Source: Isochrysis galbana
Lineage: Eukaryota; Haptophyta; Isochrysidales; Isochrysidaceae
Reading direction: 5' to 3'
Assembly: GCA_018136815.1 (NCBI GenBank)
Contig: CM030937.1
Location: forward strand, 385,953 to 437,452
Length of the DNA: 51,500 nucleotides
The notes below the pieces were generated by a model that made no database searches, was not told the origin of the DNA, and saw nothing but the letters and a program-made list of their open reading frames with translations. The position numbers and the translations under genes were made by a program. Positions 1-9,570 of this stretch are shown piece by piece (positions within the stretch are counted from its first letter, which is position 1; each line of letters starts with the position of its first letter).

Positions 1-1220
1 TGACCTATGGAGCGTGCCGCCGACCGCTCCCGAGCCTCAGGCGACCCTCGCCACTGCCACTGCACATCCAATGCACTCGTTGAAGACGATCCTTTCAAGA
101 CAAGTGTGAGAAGAGGATACAAACTCGGGACTCAGTCACAAACCCCAATTTTGCAGCGGCCCGCCGGCGACCATGAATCCTTCGTCCACCCAAGAGGCGC
201 CTACCTGCTACCTGTCCTAGCCCGAATTTATACCAAGAGGGAGCGGTGGAGCGGTGCGAGGGGGACGACCCGCATCGCGTATTTCGCACCAAACGTTCGC
301 TGTGGTCGTCGTCACCGTCGTGGTGTTGGAAACGAGGGGTACCAAATGAAGGCAAACGAGCTCATGTCTGCTTAGGCTTAGGCTCTTGATGTCATCTGTG
401 GTCTGTGGTTTGTGGAGTTGGCCCGTATATTGCTGCCTTGCAAAGTTTGGTGTATCTTCCTAGTGTGCGTCTGAGGACATCTTCCATGATAAATCGTGCG
501 CTGTCGAAGCGTATTCTATTGAAGTCGGTGAGTATGTACCTCCACGCTATGAGCTATGAGGTATAGAATCGTCGTTGAGTGCCGCGGGGCGGAGGCACCA
601 GGTACGTAGAGCATGAAAAGCTTGTCTTTGGCTTTTGCGGGTCATTGGTACTGCATTTCTGAGCGTGAGGTTGGTGAGATCGTGTGTGGTGTCAACGATG
701 GGGTCTAGGGCCGGGCACACTCCTATGTGAAGGCACGGGCCATCGAAAGTCCCGGTATACCACCCGATTACGGGGGAAATTATACCCCCTCACACATACA
801 CATACACACCACGAGAGCTTTCGACCCCCCACAGAGCCGAGAAACATCGAAAGGGCAAGGTCCGTACGTTGAATTTGCTGTAGCACATGGTGAGGAGGCA
901 CTAGCTGCCATGAAGTGCGCTAGCTGGCGCGCGTGCATAACACGTGCGTCAGCGGCCACTCGAGGTGCGTCGCACGTCGGCCCGCGTGACGTGCGTTGTT
1001 GACGCGCACGAGCCGGAAGCACATGGCTGCGCTTCCGTATGCCCGTCCGCTCACCGATCAACATCACACAACGGTGCGGACAGTCTAGGCAAAAAATTCA
1101 GGAATAGAGCGGGCGGTAAGAGACACACTTGGGGGACTAGGAGGTGCGCACCCGCGCGGCTCACAAGCCACAAACGACATCGGCGCAATGGCATTGGCGC
1201 TCTCTTCCCATGCATGCGAA
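1..1220. other. Region without a recognised gene
   Basis: I see no reading frame with recognisable protein features here. Short open frames on both strands are arginine- and serine-rich and look like by-products of GC-rich sequence. It lies downstream of the 3' end of the minus-strand VTA1-like gene and may hold its 3' UTR. A short CA-rich stretch (about 790-810) is the only simple repeat noted. Confidence 0.5.
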
Positions 1221-2915
1221 TTACTCCAGCAGACTCTTCATGAGAGCGTCGGCGGCAGAGTTGCTAGTTCTTTGGCCTACGGGCGGCGAGCCACCTTCGC
1301 TGGAAGCCGCAGGTTGCGTGGTCTCGGTCGGAGGTGCGTCGGTGTGGTGCTGCAAGGCGTCTTGATACGGAGAAAAGGCATGAATCTCGTTCGGCCTCTC
1401 TTGTGCCACGTGCCGATCGGGCATTCGTAGCTGTCCGCTCGTTCCTTCCACCTGTGCCTTGTCGCCATGCGAAAGTCCAGGCGGCAATTGTGGCTTTGGG
1501 GCAACCTCTGCGCTCTTCGGAGCAGGTCGCGGTGCACATCCGGGTTGTTGTGCGGGAACCACTACTGGAGCGCATGAACTCGATCTCTCCTTGCGTAGTC
1601 TCGATAGGAGGCTTCCCGCGCCGTCGACCTCATCACCGGCAGATCTTGGCACATAAGCAGGGGGCGGGACGAAGGGCAGCGGCACAAAGCTTGCCGGCGC
1701 TGGTGCTCCCTGAGGCGTCTTCCGCTCGTGAGAGCTCGAACTTGTGGTTGGCCCGGGGCGGGTGAGTCCTGGCTGTGGCCATTCGGGGTGCGTCCTTTGG
1801 TTCTGATTGCATCCACACGGCGCAACGCCGGCTGGAGTGATACCGGAGGGAGCTACGTGTGCGTTGCTACCTGGCGGCGGTAGTAAATGCTCATCGCAGG
1901 ATTGCTGCGACGCACCTCCCGCTGAGAGTACGTCCGAAGGTTTGATTGTTGGTGGTGGCTGACCTGGCTGCCGCGGCCGAAGTCGACTAAGTTCCGTCTC
2001 CCGTTCGTTGCCTGAGGATAGCGGGTACAGGATGGTGTAAAAAGGAACGGCATCGTAGTGGTGGACGGCGAGAATTTTCGATTGATGCCAGCCTGTGTTC
2101 TGCTCGAAGTACCAGACGTCGTCTCCCTTTGCAAGTGGCGGCGTAGGCTTGTCTTGCGGGTTTGGGACACTGCTGGTAGGGGGATGGGAATCTACAGGGA
2201 CTGTGCTGGCAGGGACGCTGCCAGGTAGTGCATTCGCCGACGGCGAGTTGCCGCGGGTACAGTTCCCTATCGGCACCGACGGAAGGGATGCTGCAGATGG
2301 TCGAGTGCTCGCGGCGGGCCTCTGCTCAGAAGCAGATGCAGAAACCGGCTTCGGCGGTGAGAGGAGAGCCTCTGGAATCGGCCGCCACTCCACTGGCACA
2401 CAGGGCGGGCAATTGAGAGCGCGAGCCAGCTGGCTGGACAGCTGTTGCGAGCGCGCGTGCGCGTGCTGCTGCACTTGCGCCAGATCCTTTGCGAGCGGAG
2501 TGAACTGGCGAAGCGAGTCAATAATCACTGCGCACGCGTGAAACGCCTGCGCAACCTTCGGTGCGTCCACGATCGTCCACTTCATCGACGGGTGTGGGTG
2601 GCTGACCTCTGGTTTGTCCGAGCCGCGTGCGCGACTGTAGAGGTTGAGCGCAAACTCCCGAATCGCTGCGTATGGGTTGTCGATGTCTTGGTGTGAGCTC
2701 GCCTGAAGCACAGCCCGCTCTTGCTCTAGCTCTTCCATCAGACAACTGACGAACGCCATGTCCGAGGTCCTTAGCCGCGTGCGCAGCCCCATCGCGATGT
2801 TCATGGCGAAGATTCGGAGGAAATGCGAAGCGAGCGGCTGGGCTGAATGCACCTCCCTGGCGCGCTGCAGGTACGGCCGCATGAGCTCGAGTGCTGGTGG
2901 AGGCTCGCGGCTCAT
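1221..2915 (-). CDS. VTA1: VTA1/LIP5-like ESCRT-associated protein with Tudor-like module
   Basis: Single-exon gene of 564 aa. In known family members Vta1/LIP5 binds and stimulates the Vps4 ATPase that disassembles ESCRT-III on endosomes. Residues about 1-170 match the Vta1 N-terminal tandem-MIT region: a first helix with LMRPYLQRA, then SHFLRIFAMNIAMGL, a LMEELEQER helix, EFALNLYSRA and FHACAVIIDSLRQF. Residues about 175-260 are a Pro/Ser linker. Residues about 263-315 form a small beta-rich Tudor/Agenet-like module (KGDDVWYFEQNTGWH ... ELSRLRP), which is not part of known Vta1. The C-terminal half is Pro-rich and ends in a short helix (ADALMKSLLE); I cannot recognise the usual C-terminal VSL dimerisation/Vps4-binding domain. 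The start is the ATG at 2915-2913; the frame stays open six codons upstream but only to a GTG. Family assignment is good; the function of the extra module is unknown. Confidence 0.8.
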   Translation of the reverse strand: MSREPPPALELMRPYLQRAREVHSAQPLASHFLRIFAMNIAMGLRTRLRTSDMAFVSCLMEELEQERAVLQASSHQDIDNPYAAIREFALNLYSRARGSDKPEVSHPHPSMKWTIVDAPKVAQAFHACAVIIDSLRQFTPLAKDLAQVQQHAHARSQQLSSQLARALNCPPCVPVEWRPIPEALLSPPKPVSASASEQRPAASTRPSAASLPSVPIGNCTRGNSPSANALPGSVPASTVPVDSHPPTSSVPNPQDKPTPPLAKGDDVWYFEQNTGWHQSKILAVHHYDAVPFYTILYPLSSGNERETELSRLRPRQPGQPPPTIKPSDVLSAGGASQQSCDEHLLPPPGSNAHVAPSGITPAGVAPCGCNQNQRTHPEWPQPGLTRPGPTTSSSSHERKTPQGAPAPASFVPLPFVPPPAYVPRSAGDEVDGAGSLLSRLRKERSSSCAPVVVPAQQPGCAPRPAPKSAEVAPKPQLPPGLSHGDKAQVEGTSGQLRMPDRHVAQERPNEIHAFSPYQDALQHHTDAPPTETTQPAASSEGGSPPVGQRTSNSAADALMKSLLE

Positions 2916-3323
2916 CGCTGCCCAGCCTTCCACTCCTCTCCCCCCTCTGTCCCCCTTCTTCTAAAGTGTTAGAGTTTTCTTGTCTGTGCTTGTTTAACCC
3001 TAGTATGTGCCAAAAATGGACTTTTGGGGGCCTGAGGAATCAGCTTCGGGTGCTGTATCACTCAAATTTTCGGCTAGGCGGACTGTACATAGGCGAGAAA
3101 GAACCCCCTAAGAGCCATGACACTAGTGTAGGGAGATTACACTCTCATTCTGAGCAGTGAAAATGGCGAAATCGCAAATCGCCCTAAAAATCACCAAAAA
3201 CCCCCGAGTACGGCAGAAGACACCGATGACAAGCGAAAAAGCACTGCACATGGTAATAGGCACCCACTCCCTGCCGACAGGCACCACATCTGAACTGAGG
3301 GCGCTTAGGCTTATCTACACCAC
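2916..3323. other. Intergenic, 5' flank of the VTA1-like gene
   Basis: No coding signal seen. The first 60 bases upstream of the VTA1-like start are pyrimidine-rich on the plus strand, so purine-rich on the gene's sense strand. The segment ends at the first target-site duplication of the retroposon copy. Confidence 0.5.
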
Positions 3324-3342
3324 ATAGATCATACCCACATAC
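3324..3342. repeat. Target-site duplication, left copy (19 bp)
   Basis: The 19 bases atagatcatacccacatac recur exactly at 4098-4116, immediately outside the two ends of the 755-bp element between them. The match does not extend by a single base on either side, so this is a clean duplication boundary. Confidence 0.9.
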
Positions 3343-4097
3343 AACTAAGTTTATACTTGGTTGCCCCATGGGGGGGCACGAGCCCCCCCCTCTCTCCACT
3401 CCTCCCCTGCCATGGGGGAGGAACCACCCATCCTCCTGGCACGCCTGATGGCTTGCCAGGAGGCCACTGCCCTACTGACCCACTCCCTTCCCCACAGGCT
3501 CGCCCCATTCGCCCATCCTGGCCCCTCGTGGCCAGCCCATTGCTCCAACCCCCCCTCCCCCCCTGGTCGACAGGCAGACAGGTGCAGATTGGGGGCCCCA
3601 GAGGCTCAGGAGCGCCAGCGAGGGAGAGGCAGGGGAGACCAGGGCCCAATCCCAGCCTCCTCTGCCCCCAGAGCTGGCCTCCAGGAGCCTCCAGGGGTCG
3701 CCAGCAGGCAGCTGCAGGCCTGCCGCAGGCGCGCCATCGCGCGTGCCGCAGGAGAGGGGAGAGAGAGCGCGGAGAAGGGGGTGGGCGGAGCGAGAGCTCC
3801 GCTCACCGAAAAATAGGTAAGTCCCGCTCCTGTTTACAGGATAAGTCGGGGCTGAGACCGCCGCCCACTCGGAGACACAGGAGGAAGGGGGGGAATGATC
3901 ACCGGGGGGGGGCGCGGGCCACCGGACCATATCTAAGCCCTTCACCCCTATCCCCCTAGTAGTGCACGGGGGGAGTCGCCTTATGGCGGGGGGAGAAGGG
4001 CCGGGGAAGTGGGGGTGTAGAAAGTCTCCTACGTGAGTAGAAAGTAGAGGGTCCACGGCCGCGTGTGCGGTGAGACTATTAAAAGGTTTATTTATTT
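3343..4097 (+). mobile_element. Short retroposon, copy 1 (755 bp, complete)
   Basis: The element starts aactaagtttatacttgg and ends attaaaaggtttattta plus ttt. An inverted copy at 35132-35879 has the same ends at an unrelated site, which defines the unit. Flanking 19-bp direct repeats, no clear terminal inverted repeats, a short T-rich 3' tail and a hairpin just before that tail (ccgc-gtgt-gcgg near 4060-4072) are typical of target-primed retroposition (LINE/SINE-like). Most of the interior is GC-rich. An ATG at 3412 opens a short frame beginning MGEEPP with MACQE about 15 residues on; the longer member at 10591-12363 keeps it. No reverse transcriptase is encoded, so it is non-autonomous. I do not recognise a tRNA, 5S or 7SL head. 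Confidence 0.85.
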
Positions 4098-4116
4098 ATA
4101 GATCATACCCACATAC
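4098..4116. repeat. Target-site duplication, right copy (19 bp)
   Basis: Exact repeat of 3324-3342, directly adjoining the T-rich 3' tail of the element. Confidence 0.9.
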
Positions 4117-4975
4117 TCCCTTCTGGGCGTGCACACGTTGGGACTGCTTCGGCGGACCCCGCGTGCCACCACGGCGATTGAGGACTGACATGCCGACGGC
4201 GACCTTGCCCACATCGACCAGTTCATGCTCCGTTCCCGACTTGACGTGTGCGGACGCAGGGCTCAGAAACTCTGCAGAGTTTGTCATCCCTGCAGTGCGG
4301 GTGGGCGGGTGGGTGGGGGGGAGGGGGAGCGGGGGGGCGCTTTGCATGTGGCAGTTCGCGGGCGCGGGGGGGAGGGGGGGGGGCATAGAAAAGAAAGAGG
4401 TAAAGAGGTAAAAAAGGAGGGGGTGTAGTTTGGTCACGGAGAGGACCCGTGGGGGAAAGGGCGAAAGGGCGGGGGGGGGGGGGGGAGCAGGAGGGAAATG
4501 GAAATGGGCTCGCGCCAACCTTTCGTCCTTCGTGGCAACGCGTTCTCCCGCGCCTCTAAAACCAAGCATCATAGACGAATTTATGATGGGGAAGTCTGCC
4601 CAGGCCTAGGCCTAGGAGGGGTCCCATTTCACATCCGGAGGCCCCCTAGGGCCCTCCTCCATATGTACTGAGGACCGAAGGCTATACGCTGCTTGATATA
4701 TTTACATGGTACATGGTCGAGAAGCGTTCAAGACCAATGGCCATGCAAAATGGCGAGTGAGAGTGTGAGAGTGCGACACGCGGGCTGACAACATCCTACT
4801 AGAAGTGAGCGCGCAGCTTCGGCGTGAAGGCGCGCAGTTCTCCATGGCGGAGCGACACAGAGCGGGGGATGGATGGGTCGGTGAGGTGGAATGGGTTTGT
4901 TGTTGCCCTAACTGCCCACTTGCCCACTTCGAAATAAAATAATTAATGTTATATCCTAGCCAACCCCACTAGCTA
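4117..4975. other. Intergenic with G-rich tracts
   Basis: No gene recognised. Long G-runs and GGGGGAGG blocks lie between about 4300 and 4490 on the plus strand, with a run of about 15 G near 4471-4485; these could form G-quadruplexes. The stretch 4500-4975 looks like ordinary non-coding DNA. Confidence 0.5.
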
Positions 4976-5812
4976 AATGGACACAACTTTTCCGTCCCGG
5001 AATCCCGCCATGCCTGACGGGCCAGGTGTCCGAGTGATACCGGGGGGAGGGGGCACTGCCCCCTCCCCTCGATATTTGTCCTCCCCCCAGTGCACGCACC
5101 GACCCCGCGCACCCCAGCACGTCCTCTCCTCGAGTCCACGCTGGGGGAAAACCCCTTTCGGGTAAAAGCAACGCAGGGGGGGGGGGGCACTCGTGAATAG
5201 GGGCCCAGGAGCGCTAATCTCTCCTCGCCGAAGCGAGTGGCCGCGGCAAGCCACGGCCCTTCCTCCCTCCTGGCTCTGGCGCCCCCGTCTTCTCTTACTC
5301 TTACCCAAACGGGGCGAGAAGACACGTTTCTGCCGGAGGGGAGAGCTGCCGCTCCCCCCTCCCCTCCCTCTTCCCTTTTCCTCCTCTCTTCCCTGCGGCG
5401 GGGGCCCATGGCGCGCGCCTGCGGCCCCTCTTCAGGTCCCCAGGAGGCCGGCAGGGGCCAGGGAGCGCAGCTCAGGGGGCAGGTGAGGCTGGGGCAAGGC
5501 TCTGGCCCCTCCTGCCTCTCCCTCGCTGGCTCTCGAGCCCCTGCCGGTCGACTGGAGCTGGCTGGGGGGTCCTGATCAGGGGGGCCCAGGGGGAGGAGGG
5601 GTTGGTCAGAGCGACAAGCTGGCCAGCGCGGGCCAGGGCGTGCGATCTGTGCCCAGGTTTCTGGGAGAGTCTGGGCAGTCTGAGTGAGTCCCCCCTGCAT
5701 GCCAAGAGGCAGCGCAGGGGGGTGGATGGTTCTGGCCCCCCATGAGGAGAGTCGAGAGAGTGGGGGGGGCGCGCGAGGCCCCCCTCCATGGCGACCAGTC
5801 ATAAGATTAGTG
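4976..5812 (-). mobile_element. Diverged copy of the short retroposon family
   Basis: Read on the minus strand it begins near 5812 with cactaatcttatgactggtc, resembling the 5' end of copy 1. It then follows the same order of blocks: an ATGG-containing GC hairpin, a block encoding PGPRWPA (copy 1 has PGPSWPA), a block around the LARERQEGPE-like reading, and a final GGTATCACTCGG-like block near the 3' side. Internal sequence is well diverged, and its 3' boundary and any target duplication are not clear to me. The 302-codon open frame across it is probably only a by-product of GC-rich sequence. Confidence 0.55.
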
Positions 5813-6516
5813 TGATGGCGCATGTGGAGAAGCCCCTGTGGTGGTTCATTACACACAACCCACTCAGCAGCCATCACGGCTCAACCCCCAATCAACCACC
5901 AGCGATCGAGACTGCAGGACTGCCAGCCTCTTAAAAGTTTCGCAACGATAATGAGAACGACCAAGTCAAATACAATGACAACGACAATGACGATCGCAAG
6001 ACAACAACCAACGATATCGAAACCAATAACGAGGCGACATCGCAGAACCCGTGCGCGACACACTCACGAGACCTGACAGGGGTCAAGGGTACCATCCTTT
6101 GACTGCGTGCGTGCTCGGCCTCCTCCCGCCTCTTCTCGCTCTCACCGTTGTTTGTGATGTGTGCGATCAATTACGGGGTTTGAGAGCTACACTCCATGGC
6201 TAGTGCAAGTGTATGCAAGTGCAAAACCATCACGCATACAAGCAGCAAACCCCGCCGCAATTCATATCTTCCTTGCGAGCTGGTCGATGTCTCGGTCTTG
6301 CATGCACCAAGGCGCGATAGGCAATCATTTCCACACCTACCCTGCACACCCGCAAGCTGTGCGGCAACTCGAATGTCTGATCGGCTCCTCTTGAAAGCCG
6401 AAACCTCAACACATCGCTCGAGGCAATACTCGAACTCATGGCATCCCCCGCAGCGAGATGTTTGAGTAGCTTCTCGTCTCTGGCCCGCCGCAAAAGAGAT
6501 CGCACTATCACATTCA
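5813..6516. other. Intergenic, 3' side of TRAPPC3
   Basis: No coding region recognised. It holds a short ACA/ACG-rich tract (about 5940-6020) and the presumed 3' UTR of the minus-strand TRAPPC3 gene. Small open frames here show no family resemblance. Confidence 0.5.
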
Positions 6517-7313
6517 TCACTCGTCATCGTGGTACTCCTCTTGTAGTCGTTCTTTGAGAACAACATGAATCTCAGTGACATCGTCCCCCCAAAGCACGTC
6601 CTTGGTCAATGAGCACGCAACTCGCATCTGGACCATTTCCAACGCGCCGCGCAAAACCCCACAGAGCATGCCTGAATATTCCAGTTTTGAATATTCATCA
6701 GGGAGCTCGACGAACTCTGCAATTGGGTTCTCAGTCAGCTGCAACCGAAATTCAGACTCACTAGCGCCTACCACCTGACAAGGATAATTGCGCGCTGCAT
6801 CAGAAGAATTTTAGCGCGGGAATATCGTAGCGCGGGTCTGCGTACTATCAGATAGTGAAGCACTCGCGCAATCGCGGTATGTCGAGCGCACCTCGACGTT
6901 GACGCCCAGAAACATCTTGAACCCCACCTTTGCAATCACATCTGCTGTCTCCACAAAGGACGAGCACTGGGAAATGGATGCCTTGGCCAGGAACTCGTCG
7001 ACCATGCGAACGCCGATGTTGTAGCCCCTACCAAGAGGTAGTAATGGTGAGTTTCCAGACTGCCGTTATCGACAGCGACCCCGAAGCACTAGAGCCACCG
7101 GGAGCAAGTGCGAGGTAGGTGGGACGGCGCTCACATCTTCTCGAGCTGCGCGTTGGTCGCCTGCACGTCCTCGTAGTCCTTGATGAGCTGGGTGACGACG
7201 GCACCATACGTAAGTGAGAAGAGCTCGGCGCTCACCTTGTCAAGCTTCGAGAAGGTTGCGTCGCCCAGTCGGCGCAGCGCCACCTTCTTCCGCTCAGCCT
7301 CCGACGCCGCCAT
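6517..7313 (-). CDS. TRAPPC3: TRAPP complex subunit 3 (BET3)
   Basis: BET3 is a core subunit of TRAPP, the tethering complex and Ypt1/Rab1 exchange factor of ER-Golgi transport. Exons are complement(7135..7313), (6892..7027) and (6517..6774), giving 190 aa with consistent phase; human TRAPPC3 has 180. Introns are 107 bp (GTGAGC...TAG) and 117 bp (GTGCGC...CAG). Exon 1 carries SAELFSLTYGAVVTQLIKDY, exon 2 GYNIGVR, FLAKASI and ETADVIAKVGFKMFLG, exon 3 ENPIAEFVELPDE and LCGVLRGALEMVQM, all hallmark BET3 segments. Cys81 sits where human Cys68, which is S-palmitoylated, lies. The start is the ATG at 7313. The N-terminus is about 10 residues longer and more basic than in animals. Rab1, its expected substrate partner, is encoded 8 kb away. 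Confidence 0.95.
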
Positions 7314-7410
7314 CGAGCCGCGCTGCACCACGCGGATTTCTCACTTTCTTCACACCCCCTCGCTTTGCCATCATCGACTCCATCGCCCAACACGAAGATC
7401 TTCTGCCTCC

Positions 7411-7560
7411 TGTTTGGCCCGAACCCATGGGGGCCCAGTGATTGATAGCAGTATCGTGTAGACCAAGGGGAACACCATTGAGCTAGCGCGCTCATGCGAC
7501 AACGACGGTGACACCGGTACGTTCTTCTCCCCTTCACTCGGAGTATATCTGACACTTACA
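7411..7560. repeat. Interspersed TG...CA repeat, copy 1 (LTR-like)
   Basis: A 150-bp segment starting tgtttggccc and ending acacttaca matches 40516-40676 along its length. Shared blocks include gatagcantatcgtgtagacc, gctcgcgagacaac-like sequence and a cactnggagta block. TG...CA ends suggest a solo LTR, but I find no convincing target duplication. It lies about 100 bp upstream of the TRAPPC3 start codon; the other copy also lies 5' of a minus-strand gene. Confidence 0.6.
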
Positions 7561-7953
7561 CTTATACTACAAAACAAGCGCTCGGCGCTCGGAGCTCAGA
7601 TTAGTAAGGGTTGGGCCGCATTTTTTGACCGTGGCGCGAGGCCCAATAAAAACCTCCAGGGGGGGCCACCTGCCGCCACGAAAATATTCGCCAAGAAATG
7701 GTGCGATTCGCCCCCCATCTCTCCCCCTCCGCCCTCCGTCCTCCGTCACGCGCGCTCACGCTCTACCCGTAAAGAATTGGCGGTCGCGCCCGCGGGGGGA
7801 TCGGTTCCTTTATATCTAAGCTACATTCGGCATTTGATTCCCGCCCGATGCAGCACCGTGTCGGGCTGCCGACAGTCCGACCACCCCCTGACCCTCTGGC
7901 ATCATGGCTCGCGCAGCCCACCCAGCTCCTCACAGCGCGCGCACGCGGCTGCC
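7561..7953. other. Intergenic
   Basis: No gene recognised. Small open frames on both strands are arginine/proline-rich and have no family resemblance. Confidence 0.4.
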
Positions 7954-8159
7954 TGTCGTATTCCATACGATGACAGACTTTTACTTCTAACCTGTGGGTT
8001 ATTTTAAGCCTCAAGGTCTCGTCGATTGATATACCGCTTCTTCTCTTACTTTCTCTCGATGTCATCAAATGTTCCATGACTGTCTTCTGTCTTCTCTCGC
8101 CCATCGGTCGTAGCTCCCCCAGCGAGGTCTGTCTGCCCTCGTTGTGCTGACCCCTCTGT
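7954..8159 (+). repeat. Direct repeat, copy 1 (206 bp)
   Basis: Nearly identical to 8441-8650, differing by an eight-base insertion (gctatacc region), a four-base deletion and few substitutions. Contains tgtcgtattccatacgatga and a CT-rich block ending in gttgtgctgacccctctgt. Confidence 0.85.
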
Positions 8160-8440
8160 GGTTGCACCCACCGCAACACCCGAGCAGAACTCCTGTTAAA
8201 GGGAGAAATGGGTGGGACGATGCGTACAAATAGGTTGCCGCGTCAAGCTTCCGAATTTGTGCTCAAAGGGCCCACGGGTGCTCTCATCTTCTACTTTAAG
8301 CGTCGCTTTCAGCGTTTGTTTGGTTTCTCGGTTATCTTTGGTTTCTCTCGTCTCGTCGCTCTAACTCTGGATTCTTCTGTTTCGGTTGCTTTGTTCCCCT
8401 TCCATGCCGCTCGTCGGGACGACTCGAATTAGTCGGGGAG

Positions 8441-8650
8441 TGTCGTATTCCATACGATGACAAACTTTTACTTCTAACCTGTGGGTTATTTTAAGCCTCA
8501 AGGTCTCGTCGATTGATATACCGCTATACCGCTTCTTCTCTTACTTTCTCTCGATGTCATCAAATGTTCCATGACTGTCTTCTGTCTTCTCTCGCCCATC
8601 GGTCGTAGCTCCCCCAGCGAGGTCTGCCCTCGTTGTGCTGACCCCTCTGT
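8441..8650 (+). repeat. Direct repeat, copy 2 (210 bp)
   Basis: Second copy of 7954-8159, offset by 487 bp. The two copies precede a CT-rich leader and the gag-like open frame at 8930, so they could be LTR or leader remnants of a retroelement. No primer-binding site was recognised. Confidence 0.85.
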
Positions 8651-8929
8651 CGCATGTCTGCACGTCGCTGAATTGCTCTGGTGCCGATGCTTAGCCGTCC
8701 GTCCAAGTGTGGTTAGTTTTCGCTCCGTTTGGTTTAGTTTGTGTGAGTGTCCTCAGATTTCATTCGTGTCCATGCACCGTAGTCTCCCGTGTCTACCTCA
8801 GACCTAAGAAGCTTTCATTCTCATTCTCTCTCTCTTCCACTAGCTCGCTAGCTAGCCTCGTCCCTACTTGCCGACGCCACGCGTTGCAATCCTCCGACCG
8901 TAAGTCCACCTCGCCGCTCGTAGCGCTCG

Positions 8930-9498
8930 ATGGCAGACACTCTTAGACCCGACTTCTACTTTGATCTGTCAGACATCTTCCCGGAAGCAACAATCAACGA
9001 ACCTTCTACGACCGCGTCAGCTGCCGGCTCGATCGAACGGCCCTCCGCCTATGAGCCTATAGTCATCGCGTGTTCGACACTGCCCTGGCTGCCACAGACC
9101 CCGCCCCGACCATCCCGACCCGCCCCTCGCAGGATTTGCCCTCACTCGAACTCGGCATCGAGAACCAGGACCAGCTCACCGACGCGGCCGTCCACGCGTG
9201 GCTGACGAGCCTCCGCGTTGAGGCTGCCCTCGCGGCCCTCCTCTCTCGGGCAGTGCCAGATTTGGCGCTGATCGATGAGGCGAGACCCGTGGGCTGCCTC
9301 AGGACGGGCCACGTTGTAGCTCTGTACGCCGCGGCGAGCAAAAAAGCCCAAGATCTTGCCAGAGCGCCTCATAGCGCACCTGGCGGGAACACACCACCCA
9401 AAGCAGAAATCATCCCGCTGGGTGGTGGACTTGACTCTATACACCATACCAACTACTACAACAAAATATTAGATAGAGTAGTACGAAAAGAGAGCTGA
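8930..9498 (+). pseudogene. Frameshifted gag-like open frame (unassigned)
   Basis: An ATG at 8930 after a CT-rich leader opens a frame starting MADTLRPDFYFDLSDIF. Around 9065 the coding character passes to another frame, which continues through QLTDAAVHAWLTSL and LRTGHVVALYAAASKKAQ to a stop at 9498. The overlapping frames suggest one ancestral protein of about 190 residues broken by an indel. Direct repeats upstream make a retroelement gag plausible, but no zinc knuckle or capsid signature is visible. An intron or two separate small proteins are alternatives. Confidence 0.35.
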
Positions 9499-9570
9499 GC
9501 TTGCGAAGGGAGGAATCGCGGAAAGGTCGCGAGCGATTCATCGGCTGCCTCGCCGCGGGTGGCCCTCGGC

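Noticed and set aside
2916..2933. Six extra N-terminal codons for the VTA1-like protein
   Set aside because: The upstream frame begins with GTG; the first ATG at 2915 is the likely eukaryotic start.
4969..5877. 302-codon minus-strand open frame
   Set aside because: It lies within a retroposon copy; the product is Pro/Arg/Gly-rich with no stable domain, and the frame is not kept in other copies.
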